Part shown: positions 25,842 through 33,508 of the stretch, in pieces | Layout: the number at the start of each line of letters is the position of its first letter | Numbering within the stretch: position 1 is the first letter of the stretch | Source: Oceanimonas marisflavi | GTDB lineage: Bacteria > Pseudomonadota > Gammaproteobacteria > Enterobacterales > Aeromonadaceae | Length of the DNA stretch: 64,000 nt | Assembly (NCBI RefSeq): GCF_003049725.1 | Contig: NZ_QAGM01000001.1 | Span: 84,900 to 148,899, forward strand | Reading direction: 5' to 3' | Made by a program: the position numbers and the translations under genes | Notes under the pieces: model-generated | The model's database searches: none | Told to the model about the DNA's origin: nothing | What the model saw: only the letters and a program-made list of their open reading frames with translations

Positions 25842-27514
25842 GATGGGGTTCCTTTTATCGCAGGCAGCGTCAGGGTGGCGCGGGTGCCCCTGCCCGGCTC
25901 GGAGTCATACTCCAGCCGGCCGCCATGCTCCTGCACGATGCCGGCAGACACGGACAAACCCAGCCCGATGCCGCCCTGCTCGCGCTTGGTGGTAAAAAAC
26001 GGATCCTTCAGCCGGGACAGGTTGTGGGGCTCGATGCCCACCCCCTGATCGATAATGTCCAGATACAGCTCATTGCCCTGGGCCCGGTAGCCGGTGCGGA
26101 TAAAAATGCCCTGCTCCGGGCTGGTCAGGGCCTGGCAGGCGTTGACCACCAGGTTGACCACCACCTGCTCAATGCGCTGGGCATTGCCCCTGAACGGCGG
26201 CAGGTCCGGTGCGCAGTCCACCTCCAGCCGCTGGCTGGACTTGCGAATGGTGTTGTCGACCAGGCGGATCACCGTGGCCACCAGGGCATTGAGATCCACG
26301 TTTTCGGTGAGCTCCGCCGGGCCCTGGCGGGCAAAGTCGCGCAGATCGTCCACTATACGGCGAATGCGGCCGGCGCTGGCCTGCATGTCGTCGAGCATGG
26401 CCGGCAGCTCCTCGCGCATGCGGCTGTAGGGCAGCCCGGCCAGGTAGAAGTCGCCCTGCTGCTCATATTGCGCCTCCAGCAGCGCTTCCAGATCGGCAAA
26501 GGCGTCTTTCAGCACCGGCAGGTTCAGCAGCAGCAGGCTGCTGGGGTTGTTGATCTCGTGGGCCACCCCCGCCACCAGAATCCCCAGGGACGACATCTTG
26601 TCGGCCTGGATCAGCTGCTGCTGCTGCAATTGCAGCTTTTCGCTGCGCCGGGCCACTTCCCGGGCCAGCATGCGGTTCCAGATCACAATGCCGCCCAGCA
26701 CCACCAGCAGCAGCGCCGACACCAGGGCGGCGGCCAGGCCGATTTTCTTCCAGGGCCAGCCGCCCTGCTCCAGCGGCCCGAGCCACTTGTCGTAAATTTG
26801 CTGGTAACGACCGGTATTCTTGAGAATGGCCAGCCCTTCGCTGAACCCCGCCAGCAGCGCCTCGTTGCCCCTGGCCACCGCATAGCCGTAGCGCTGGGGG
26901 CGAAAGGGCTGGCCCACCGGCACTATGTTGGAGAGCTCCAGCTCACGGCCCAGATAAAGGCCCGGCAGGTTGGCGACCAGGGCATAGTCGTGCCTGCCCG
27001 CTGCCAGCAGACGCAGGGCGGTGGCATGGGTGTCGACCAGCACCAGTTTTGCCCCCACCTCACTGTGCAGCAGCAGGTCGTGCATAATGCCGCCCCGCTG
27101 CACAATCACCTCCCTGCCGCGCAGCGCGGCCAGCGCCCGGGCCTCGCCTTCCCCTTTGCGGGCAAAAATGGACTGATGCACGATGGCATGGGACGGCGAA
27201 AAGCTGTAATCGTCGCGGCGCTCGTCAGAAAAGGTCATGCCCTGCAGCACATCCAGCTCGCCCGCATCCAGCGCCTGGCGCATGCGGTTCCAGTCGCCCA
27301 GGCGAATGTCTACCTGCATGCCCATGACCTCGGCAATGGCGCGGGTCAGCTCCACGTTGTAGCCGTCGGGCTCGCCGTCTTCATTAAGAAATTCATAGGG
27401 CGGATAGTCGTGATCACCGCCCACGCGAATAATGCCGTCCCGGTACGGCTCTGCCGCCATGGCACCGTCCAGGGCCAGCCCCCACAACAACAAACACACC
27501 CAGAGCCGTTTCAT
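25838..27514 (-). CDS. Sensor histidine kinase with periplasmic SBP_bac_3 domain
   Basis: The 558-residue kinase has a signal peptide (MKRLWVCLLLWGLALDGAMA) and an amino-acid-binding-protein type domain (about 25-245, VGGDHDYPPYEF). A membrane segment follows (about 255-277, ALVSALLLVVLGGIVIW), then a coiled coil, a phospho-acceptor His in GVAHEINNPSS and an ATPase domain (NLVVNACQAL, GGIGLGLS). The fused binding domain suggests that it senses an amino acid, plausibly aspartate or glutamate, in the periplasm. ATG 27514 overlaps the LysR stop by 4 bp, and its own stop overlaps the response-regulator start by 4 bp. Confidence 0.92.
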   Translation of the reverse strand: MKRLWVCLLLWGLALDGAMAAEPYRDGIIRVGGDHDYPPYEFLNEDGEPDGYNVELTRAIAEVMGMQVDIRLGDWNRMRQALDAGELDVLQGMTFSDERRDDYSFSPSHAIVHQSIFARKGEGEARALAALRGREVIVQRGGIMHDLLLHSEVGAKLVLVDTHATALRLLAAGRHDYALVANLPGLYLGRELELSNIVPVGQPFRPQRYGYAVARGNEALLAGFSEGLAILKNTGRYQQIYDKWLGPLEQGGWPWKKIGLAAALVSALLLVVLGGIVIWNRMLAREVARRSEKLQLQQQQLIQADKMSSLGILVAGVAHEINNPSSLLLLNLPVLKDAFADLEALLEAQYEQQGDFYLAGLPYSRMREELPAMLDDMQASAGRIRRIVDDLRDFARQGPAELTENVDLNALVATVIRLVDNTIRKSSQRLEVDCAPDLPPFRGNAQRIEQVVVNLVVNACQALTSPEQGIFIRTGYRAQGNELYLDIIDQGVGIEPHNLSRLKDPFFTTKREQGGIGLGLSVSAGIVQEHGGRLEYDSEPGRGTRATLTLPAIKGTPS

Positions 27515-28428
27515 GGTTTCGGTTCCGCCCGGCCGTAATGGTGCTCGCACACTTGCCAGAAGGCCTCGGCGGTGTCGGACAGGGGCCGGCTGCAGCGATA
27601 GAGGCAGACATTGAGCGGCCACTGCCAGTCGCTGCCGCCGCAGATCACCAGAAAGCCCTGGCGCAATTCTTCCCGAATGGCAAAGCTCGGCACCCAGGCA
27701 ATGCCCATGCCCTGCATGGCCATCACCTTGAGGCTGTCGGCCAGGGGCGACTCAAATGCCTGGTGCAGGGTGACCGGGCGCGGCCGGCGGCGCAGCAAGC
27801 GCGCCACACAACGACCGAGAAAAATCTCTTCGGGGTAGCCAAGATAAGGCAAGGCTTCTGCATCGGCTGAGTCCAGATTAAACACGGGCCGGCCGTCTTC
27901 GTCGGCCCGGCACACCGGCACCAGCTGCTCGGTTTGCAGCTCAAAACGGTGAAACTGCGCCGGTGCCAGGCCGGGATCGTCAAAAGCCAGCAGAAAGTCG
28001 CAAATGCCGTTTTTCAGGGCCTGCACGCTGTCGTCCACATTAGCCACCAGCTGACGGGTGCTGATGCCTTCCAGCTCCCGCTGAAACGACTGCAAAAAGG
28101 CGGGAAACAGGGACAGCGACAGGGTGTGAGACACGGCAAAGTCGATGGTATGAACGCCGCGCTGCTTGATGGAGCGCAGGTGGCTGATGCTGTCGGCCAG
28201 CTGGGTCACCAGGTTGCGGGCGGTAATGCGAAACAGCCGGCCCTCATCGGTGAGCTGCACCGGCATGCTGGTGCGATCGACCAGCTCGCAGCCCAGGGCG
28301 GCTTCCAGCGCGCGAATGCGCCGGCTGAAGGCGGGCTGGGTCATGTGCCGCTCCTCGGCGGAGCGGGAAAAGCTCTGGGTGTGGGCCAGGGACAAAAAGT
28401 CTTCCAGCCATTTTGTTTCTATGTTCAT
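27511..28428 (-). CDS. LysR-family regulator (HypT-like) of the aspartate locus
   Basis: The 305-residue LysR protein begins MNIETKWLEDFLSLAHTQSF and has the typical winged HTH (RSAEERHMTQPAFSRRIRAL). The NIETKWL start and overall pattern resemble E. coli HypT/YjiE, though a hypochlorite role is not implied by context. It is first in an operon with the kinase and response regulator, linked by ATGA overlaps, and is divergent from aspartate racemase. Control of racemase or the operon itself is likely. Confidence 0.88.
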   Translation of the reverse strand: MNIETKWLEDFLSLAHTQSFSRSAEERHMTQPAFSRRIRALEAALGCELVDRTSMPVQLTDEGRLFRITARNLVTQLADSISHLRSIKQRGVHTIDFAVSHTLSLSLFPAFLQSFQRELEGISTRQLVANVDDSVQALKNGICDFLLAFDDPGLAPAQFHRFELQTEQLVPVCRADEDGRPVFNLDSADAEALPYLGYPEEIFLGRCVARLLRRRPRPVTLHQAFESPLADSLKVMAMQGMGIAWVPSFAIREELRQGFLVICGGSDWQWPLNVCLYRCSRPLSDTAEAFWQVCEHHYGRAEPKP

Positions 28429-28698
28429 GCACCACCCTCGGCTTTTTCACAGCATCGGTCAGCCTGCTGACCGGTTCGGGCGGCATTATATCATTCGGTG
28501 GCGGCCTTGCTCAGCGCAATGTTGTGCCATGCCCATCCCGCACCGGATATAACAAACCGGCATAACAGTGCCATCCTGTTGATATTTCAGGCCCAGCCTG
28601 GCGGTTATGCAGAGCGGGTATAGGGGGTACTCAAACGGCATTGTCGGTACCCTCGCCGGCTGCTTTAGGCTGCCAAAAAACAGCCTGGAGACTTTCTG

Positions 28699-29409
28699 AT
28701 GCGTTCCCTTATTGGCATTCTTGGCGGCATGGGGCCGCTGGCCACCGTTGACTTTGTGACCAAAATCATTCACCAGACCCCGGCCAGCCGGGATCAGGAT
28801 CACCTGCCGCTGCTGGTGCATTCGGTGCCGCAAATTCCCGACCGCACCGCCTGCCTGCTGGAAAACAGGGAGTCGCCTCTTGCAGCCCTGCTGAAAGGGC
28901 TGAACACCCTGATAAGCGGCGGTGCCGGCTGCATTGCCATTCCCTGCAACACCGCCCATTACTGGTATGAGCCGCTGGCTCAGGCGAGCAGCGTGCCCAT
29001 TTTGCATATTGCTCAAGCCTGCGCCGAAGCGCTGGCACAGGAAAAAATCACCTCCGTGGGCCTGCTGGCCACCGACGGTACCCTGAAGGCCGGCTTTTAT
29101 ACGCGGGAGCTGGCGGAATACGGCATTGCCCTCACCACCCCCCAGCAGGAACTGCAGCGCCGGGTGATGGAAGGCATTTATCTGGTGAAGTCCGGTGCCC
29201 TTGAGCAGGGTGCTCAGGTGCTGGACGGCTGCATGGCCGACATGCTGCAGCAGGGAGTGGAGCGGGTCATTCTGGGCTGCACCGAAATTCCCGTGGCGCT
29301 GAACGCCCTTGACTCGGTCCATGCCCACCTTGGCATGGACGCCACCCGGGCGCTGGCGGCGGCCTGTGTGCAATGGCACCAGCAGCAGCCAATGGCGGTG
29401 GCGGCGTGA
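28699..29409 (+). CDS. Aspartate racemase family protein
   Basis: The 236-residue Asp/Glu racemase of the RacD/YgeA type has an N-terminal ILGGMGPLATVDF and the two catalytic cysteines in IPCNTAHYW and LGCTEIPVAL. PLP-independent interconversion of D- and L-aspartate is the expected activity. It is divergent from the LysR regulator gene and convergent with aspA. With aspartase it would let D-aspartate be deaminated to fumarate; some family members act on other amino acids. Confidence 0.87.
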   Translation: MRSLIGILGGMGPLATVDFVTKIIHQTPASRDQDHLPLLVHSVPQIPDRTACLLENRESPLAALLKGLNTLISGGAGCIAIPCNTAHYWYEPLAQASSVPILHIAQACAEALAQEKITSVGLLATDGTLKAGFYTRELAEYGIALTTPQQELQRRVMEGIYLVKSGALEQGAQVLDGCMADMLQQGVERVILGCTEIPVALNALDSVHAHLGMDATRALAAACVQWHQQQPMAVAA

Positions 29410-29419
29410 TCACGCCGCC
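29400..29419. terminator. Palindrome between racemase and aspA
   Basis: GGCGGCGTGATCACGCCGCC is a perfect 20-bp palindrome spanning the racemase stop codon and lying 18 bp past the aspA stop. It is a plausible shared terminator for the convergent genes, although the T-tracts are weak. Confidence 0.5.
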
Positions 29420-29436
29420 AGCTTGGTGTTTCTTGG

Positions 29437-30834
29437 TCAGGCCACGCAGGGCGCCACCATGGAGGCGGGGCTGAGCACCGCCGCCAGCCGCTCTTCACTG
29501 AGCAGCTGCTCTTCGCGCACCAGCTCGGCCACGGTGGCGCCGCTCACCAGTGCCTGATTGGCAATGCGGCTGGCGTTGTCGTAACCGATGTGAGGCACCA
29601 GGGCGGTGATAATGCCGATGCTGTTGTGCAGGTGAGCGGCGCACTGCTCTTCATTGGCCTTGATGCCGCGTACGCAGCGGGTGTCGAGCATGCGAATGGC
29701 CTCGCCCAGCATGCGGCTGGAGTTAAGCAGGTTATAGATGATCAGCGGCTCCATGGCATTCAGCTGCAGCTGGCCGGCCTCCGCCGCCAGGGTCACCGCC
29801 ATATCGGCGCCGATCACCTGAAACGCGGTCTGGTTCATGGCCTCGGGGATCACCGGGTTCACCTTGCCGGGCATGATGGACGAGCCGGGCTGCATGGCGG
29901 GCAGCTGAATTTCACCCAGGCCGGTGCGCGGGCCGCTTGAGAGCAGGCGCAGATCGTTGCTCAGCTTGGACAGCTTCACCGCCAGCCGCTTGAGCACGCT
30001 GGAGAAGGTGACGAAGGCGCCCATGTCGGAGGTGGCTTCCACCAGATTGCTGGCCAGGCTCACCGGCTGGCCGGACACCTCGGCCAGGTGCTTCACCGCC
30101 AGCGGCGCATAGTCGGGATGGGCGTTAATGCCGGTGCCAATGGCGGTGCCGCCCAGGTTCACCTCGCACAGCAGGCGGCAGGCGTCGTCGATGCGGGCTT
30201 CTTCTTCGCCCAGGTTAACGGCAAAGGCGTCGAACTCCTGACCCAGGGTCATGGGCACGGCGTCCTGCAGCTGGGTGCGGCCCATTTTGAGAATGTGGGC
30301 AAACTCTTCGGCCTTGGTAGCCAGGCTCTGCTGCAGTCCGGCAATGGCCTGCTTGAGCGGCTGGGCGGCAAACACGATGGCCAGCCGGGCGGCGGTGGGA
30401 TAGGCGTCGTTGGTGGACTGGGAGCGGTTCACGTCGTTGTTGGGATGCAGGTGTTTGTATTCACCGCGGCCATGGCCCAGCTTGGCCAGCGCCAGGTTGG
30501 CAATGACTTCGTTGGCGTTCATGTTGGTGGAGGTGCCCGCCCCGCCCTGAATGAGATCCACCACAAACTGATCGTGCAGGGCGCCGTTGATGATATCGGC
30601 ACAGGCGGCGTTAATGGCCTCGGCCTTGTGGGGCTCCAGCTGGCCCAGATCCCGGTTGGCGTGAGCGGCGGCAGACTTGACCATGGCCAGGGCGTTGATC
30701 AGCTCGGGAAAGTGGCTGATGGGCACGCCGGTAATGGTGAAATTCTGCTGCGCCCGCTGGGTTTGAATGCCGTACCAGGCCTCGGCCGGCACCGGCTGTT
30801 CGCCCAGTAGATCCTTTTCGATACGTGTTTGCAT
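29437..30834 (-). CDS. aspA: Aspartate ammonia-lyase (aspartase)
   Basis: The 465-residue fumarase/aspartase superfamily enzyme has the signature GSSIMPGKVNP and the TSTNMNANEVIAN and GRTQLQDAVPMTLG segments. It deaminates L-aspartate to fumarate and ammonia. The length is typical. It is convergent with the racemase gene and next to the aspartate-type symporter and two-component genes, completing an aspartate-use module. A perfect inverted repeat lies about 50 bp upstream. Confidence 0.93.
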   Translation of the reverse strand: MQTRIEKDLLGEQPVPAEAWYGIQTQRAQQNFTITGVPISHFPELINALAMVKSAAAHANRDLGQLEPHKAEAINAACADIINGALHDQFVVDLIQGGAGTSTNMNANEVIANLALAKLGHGRGEYKHLHPNNDVNRSQSTNDAYPTAARLAIVFAAQPLKQAIAGLQQSLATKAEEFAHILKMGRTQLQDAVPMTLGQEFDAFAVNLGEEEARIDDACRLLCEVNLGGTAIGTGINAHPDYAPLAVKHLAEVSGQPVSLASNLVEATSDMGAFVTFSSVLKRLAVKLSKLSNDLRLLSSGPRTGLGEIQLPAMQPGSSIMPGKVNPVIPEAMNQTAFQVIGADMAVTLAAEAGQLQLNAMEPLIIYNLLNSSRMLGEAIRMLDTRCVRGIKANEEQCAAHLHNSIGIITALVPHIGYDNASRIANQALVSGATVAELVREEQLLSEERLAAVLSPASMVAPCVA

Positions 30835-30881
30835 GGGGTACCTGCTTTGTGGGGTTTGTGCTGTTCAGGCCCCTATTACAG

Positions 30882-30899
30882 CAGTGCGCACGCGCACTG
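30882..30899. promoter_or_regulatory. Inverted repeat upstream of aspA
   Basis: CAGTGCG-CACG-CGCACTG has perfect 7-bp arms, 48-65 bp upstream of the aspA ATG, in the divergent gap with the XRE regulator gene. Candidate operator. Confidence 0.5.
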
Positions 30900-30960
30900 A
30901 ATATTTGACGCCCTGACTCAAGCTGATGCTGAATGATGCACGAACTGCGTCACAAAGCGA

Positions 30961-30980
30961 CTGTTGCACCCTGTTGCAGC
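30961..30980. promoter_or_regulatory. Tandem 10-bp repeat upstream of the XRE gene
   Basis: CTGTTGCACC is followed directly by CTGTTGCAGC, about 45-63 bp upstream of the regulator start. A possible self-binding site. Confidence 0.4.
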
Positions 30981-31023
30981 AAAATAACCTTCGGTATACT
31001 GACGCCAGTTTCATGGAGCCGTT

Positions 31024-31836
31024 ATGCACCAAGATTTCGCCAAAAACCTGCGCCTGCTCTGCAGTTACTACAAGTCGGTGGCCGAAGTCTGCCGCCGGCT
31101 CAAGATCAACCGCCCCCAGTTCAACCGCTACCTGAGCGGCCGCTACAAGCCCTCGGCCCACAGCCTGCGCCGGCTGTGCGACTTCTTCGGGGTGGAAGAG
31201 CATGAAATACTGATGCCCCACAGCCAGTTCGAGCTGCTGATCCAGGTGCGGCCCAAGCCCCAGGTAACGGAAGAAGTGCACCCGGAAACCGAGCACATGA
31301 GCCTGCTGCAGGCCAACTCTCACGGGCTGGACAAGTATCTGGGCTATTACTTTGAATACCATTACTCCATGGCCTTTCCGGGCAAGATATTGCGCAACCT
31401 GCTGTGCCTGGAGCGCCGGGGCAACGGCGTGTATTACCAGCGCACCGAGCGCCTGCAACAGGCCCCGGGCGAGCGGGTGTATCACAGCAAATATCTGGGC
31501 ATGGCCCACCTGCTGGCAGACCGCATTTTTCTGGTGGACTATGAATCGCTTACCGGCAACCAGATCACCCAGACCATACTGATCCCCACCTTTAAAAGCC
31601 GGGTGGGCCGGTTAAGCGGCCTGCGCCTGGGCGCCTCCGCCAGCGGCGAGCGCATTCCCAGCTGTACGCGAGTGGTGCTGGAATATCTGGGCCGGCAGGT
31701 GGACATTCGCCGTACCCTCTCCCTGTGCAGCACCTTTGACGCCGACAGCGGCCAGATCTCCGGCACCATTCTTAACGCCATCGGCAACGACATGGCCCCT
31801 CACGAACACCACTTTCGGGCCAGGCATTATTTTTGA
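31024..31836 (+). CDS. XRE-type helix-turn-helix regulator
   Basis: The 270-residue protein has an N-terminal lambda-repressor-like HTH at about 5-62 (SVAEVCRRLKINRPQFNRYL, then a YKPSAHSLRRLCDFF segment). A long C-terminal domain of unknown type contains SHGLDKYLGYYFEYHYS. It is divergent from aspA across a 190-bp gap that holds two repeat elements. Regulation of aspA or itself is possible. I do not recognise a characterised member. Confidence 0.78.
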   Translation: MHQDFAKNLRLLCSYYKSVAEVCRRLKINRPQFNRYLSGRYKPSAHSLRRLCDFFGVEEHEILMPHSQFELLIQVRPKPQVTEEVHPETEHMSLLQANSHGLDKYLGYYFEYHYSMAFPGKILRNLLCLERRGNGVYYQRTERLQQAPGERVYHSKYLGMAHLLADRIFLVDYESLTGNQITQTILIPTFKSRVGRLSGLRLGASASGERIPSCTRVVLEYLGRQVDIRRTLSLCSTFDADSGQISGTILNAIGNDMAPHEHHFRARHYF

Positions 31837-32325
31837 TGGATATTACGGGCCGGTATGCCTGCGGCCCGGTTGTTCGGTCAGATAGCACTGTGACTCTGGG
31901 AAAATCTACCCTGTCCAAGGGTATGTTTGTTATCTGATATAAATAACCTCTCTGCTGCTTTTTAACTGTCAACTAATACAGGTCGGGAGCATACTTTGTT
32001 CAATATGTGTCCTTCTGGCGTTCGTGCGTAAATTTTCGAACTTTTTCCAGAACGAAATGGTGAGAATTTCACGTAGGAACGCAAGATTTGAACTCAAAAT
32101 ACACAATTTTGAAATGTGCTCGCGCCCTGTCAACTAATATATCCCCACGACGTTCAAGCTATTAATGTTGTTCTGAACGCTTCTTGCTCAACCTTCAGGT
32201 TATACAGCTCTGAATATTCTCAAGCGTACTTGCACCTAACCCCTTTTAAATTAGGGCTCAGTTTTTAGATTACAGGCTAACAAGTAATCCCTAGTTAGGG
32301 ACAGCGACACAACGAGGGAACTACT
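31837..32325. other. AT-rich gap at the left edge of the accessory island
   Basis: No convincing gene is seen in 489 bp. It contains a CGGGCCG...CGGCCCG hairpin at 31846-31868 after the XRE gene. A 13-bp direct repeat CTGTCAACTAATA lies at 31966-31978 and 32127-32139. Palindromes upstream of the AAA gene lie at 32235-32255 and 32288-32301. Base composition falls clearly relative to the genes on its left. Confidence 0.6.
32235..32301. promoter_or_regulatory. TTAGGG-containing palindromes upstream of the AAA+ gene
   Basis: CCTAA-N11-TTAGG (32235-32255) and TCCCTAGTTAGGGA (32288-32301) lie 25-90 bp upstream of the start codon. The 15-bp ATCCCTAGTTAGGGA recurs in inverted orientation at 34022-34036 inside the next gene. 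Candidate operator for this module. Confidence 0.45.
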
Positions 32326-33438
32326 ATGAGCGTTAACGCTAACATCAAGCAGGTAATGACCGTGGCTACTGCCGTGTTCGCCGGTGGCGGAGTGCCCATG
32401 CTGTGGGGGCCGCCGGGTGTAGGCAAGAGTATTGGCATGGCCTACTACTGCCAGCAACGGGCAGCCGAACTGGGGCTGCAGGGGGTAGCGGAGTACGGCG
32501 ACCAGCCCAAAGACCCGAGTAAATGGTTTGGTTTTATTGACCTGCGGGCCACCGACAAAGACCCAGTGGACATGGGCGGGCTGCCGGATAAGGACGAGAC
32601 CACCGGGGTGATGATCCGACTATGCCCGGACTGGTTTCCGCACACCGGGCGCACCGACTTGCCCGACCACGGCGTTCTGTTTATCGACGAAGCACCCAGT
32701 GCTCCGCCCAGCGTGCAGGTGACCTGCTATCAGATTACCCAAGAGAAGCGCATCGGAGCCTACAAACTCAAACCGGGATGGAGCGTGGCCATGGCCGGCA
32801 ACCGAGTCACCGACAGCGGCGCGTCCTTCAAAATGCCAGCACCCTTGGCCAACCGTATCCAACATTTGCACGTAAGTTCGGATTCGACCTACTGGCTGAA
32901 CGAGGTGGCCAGCATCATTGAGCTGGAGCCGCTGGTGCAAGCTTTTATTCGCTTCCGCCCGGATTTGCTCAATACCTTTGAGGCGCACCTAGAACACGGC
33001 CGCAAGGAGATGGCTTTCGCCACCGAGCGCTCATGGCAAAAACTGTCGGACATTCTCAAAGCCAGCCCCAGGCTACTGGATGACCGGGTGTCGTTGATGA
33101 TGCTGACCGCTGGTACCGTGGGCGAGGCACAAGCGGTGGAGTTTTGCAGCTTTGTGCAAATCTGGCAGGACATGCCGGACATTGACCAGATACTAGCCGA
33201 TCCGGTTCAAGCCCCAGTTGAGTTCAACGCCGCCACTACCTATGCGGTGCTGACCGCACTGGCGCACCGAGCTGAGAGCAAGACTTTCGCGGCCATCATG
33301 GCCTACTTGACCCGGCTGTCGCCGGAGTATGCCGTGGCCGGTATCAAGACCGTCAATTCCCGGGACAACGGCCGCGAAATATACGCCACTGAGGCGTTCA
33401 TCAAGTGGTCGACTGAGTACGGTCACCTGCTGGGCTGA
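32326..33438 (+). CDS. MoxR-like AAA+ ATPase
   Basis: The 370-residue AAA+ ATPase has Walker A GPPGVGKS (28-35) and Walker B VLFIDEA (117-123), followed by PSAPPSVQVTCYQI and the sensor segment MAGNRVTDSG. It is soluble. AGGGAA precedes the ATG. It lies 70 bp upstream of a VWA-domain protein gene; MoxR-type ATPases commonly pair with VWA proteins in chaperone-like or metal-insertion complexes. The client here is unknown. This is the first gene of an accessory island. Confidence 0.87.
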   Translation: MSVNANIKQVMTVATAVFAGGGVPMLWGPPGVGKSIGMAYYCQQRAAELGLQGVAEYGDQPKDPSKWFGFIDLRATDKDPVDMGGLPDKDETTGVMIRLCPDWFPHTGRTDLPDHGVLFIDEAPSAPPSVQVTCYQITQEKRIGAYKLKPGWSVAMAGNRVTDSGASFKMPAPLANRIQHLHVSSDSTYWLNEVASIIELEPLVQAFIRFRPDLLNTFEAHLEHGRKEMAFATERSWQKLSDILKASPRLLDDRVSLMMLTAGTVGEAQAVEFCSFVQIWQDMPDIDQILADPVQAPVEFNAATTYAVLTALAHRAESKTFAAIMAYLTRLSPEYAVAGIKTVNSRDNGREIYATEAFIKWSTEYGHLLG

Positions 33439-33508
33439 GCCCTGCTCCACGAGAAGCAGGGCGTTGCACGAGGAATACCACAACAAGGTACGCATTGAGA
33501 CACACATT

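Noticed and set aside
28429..28698. Riboswitch or RNA gene in the lysR-racemase gap
   Set aside because: Only a short GGTCAGC/GCTGACC-type hairpin is visible; no known riboswitch core or T-tract is seen.
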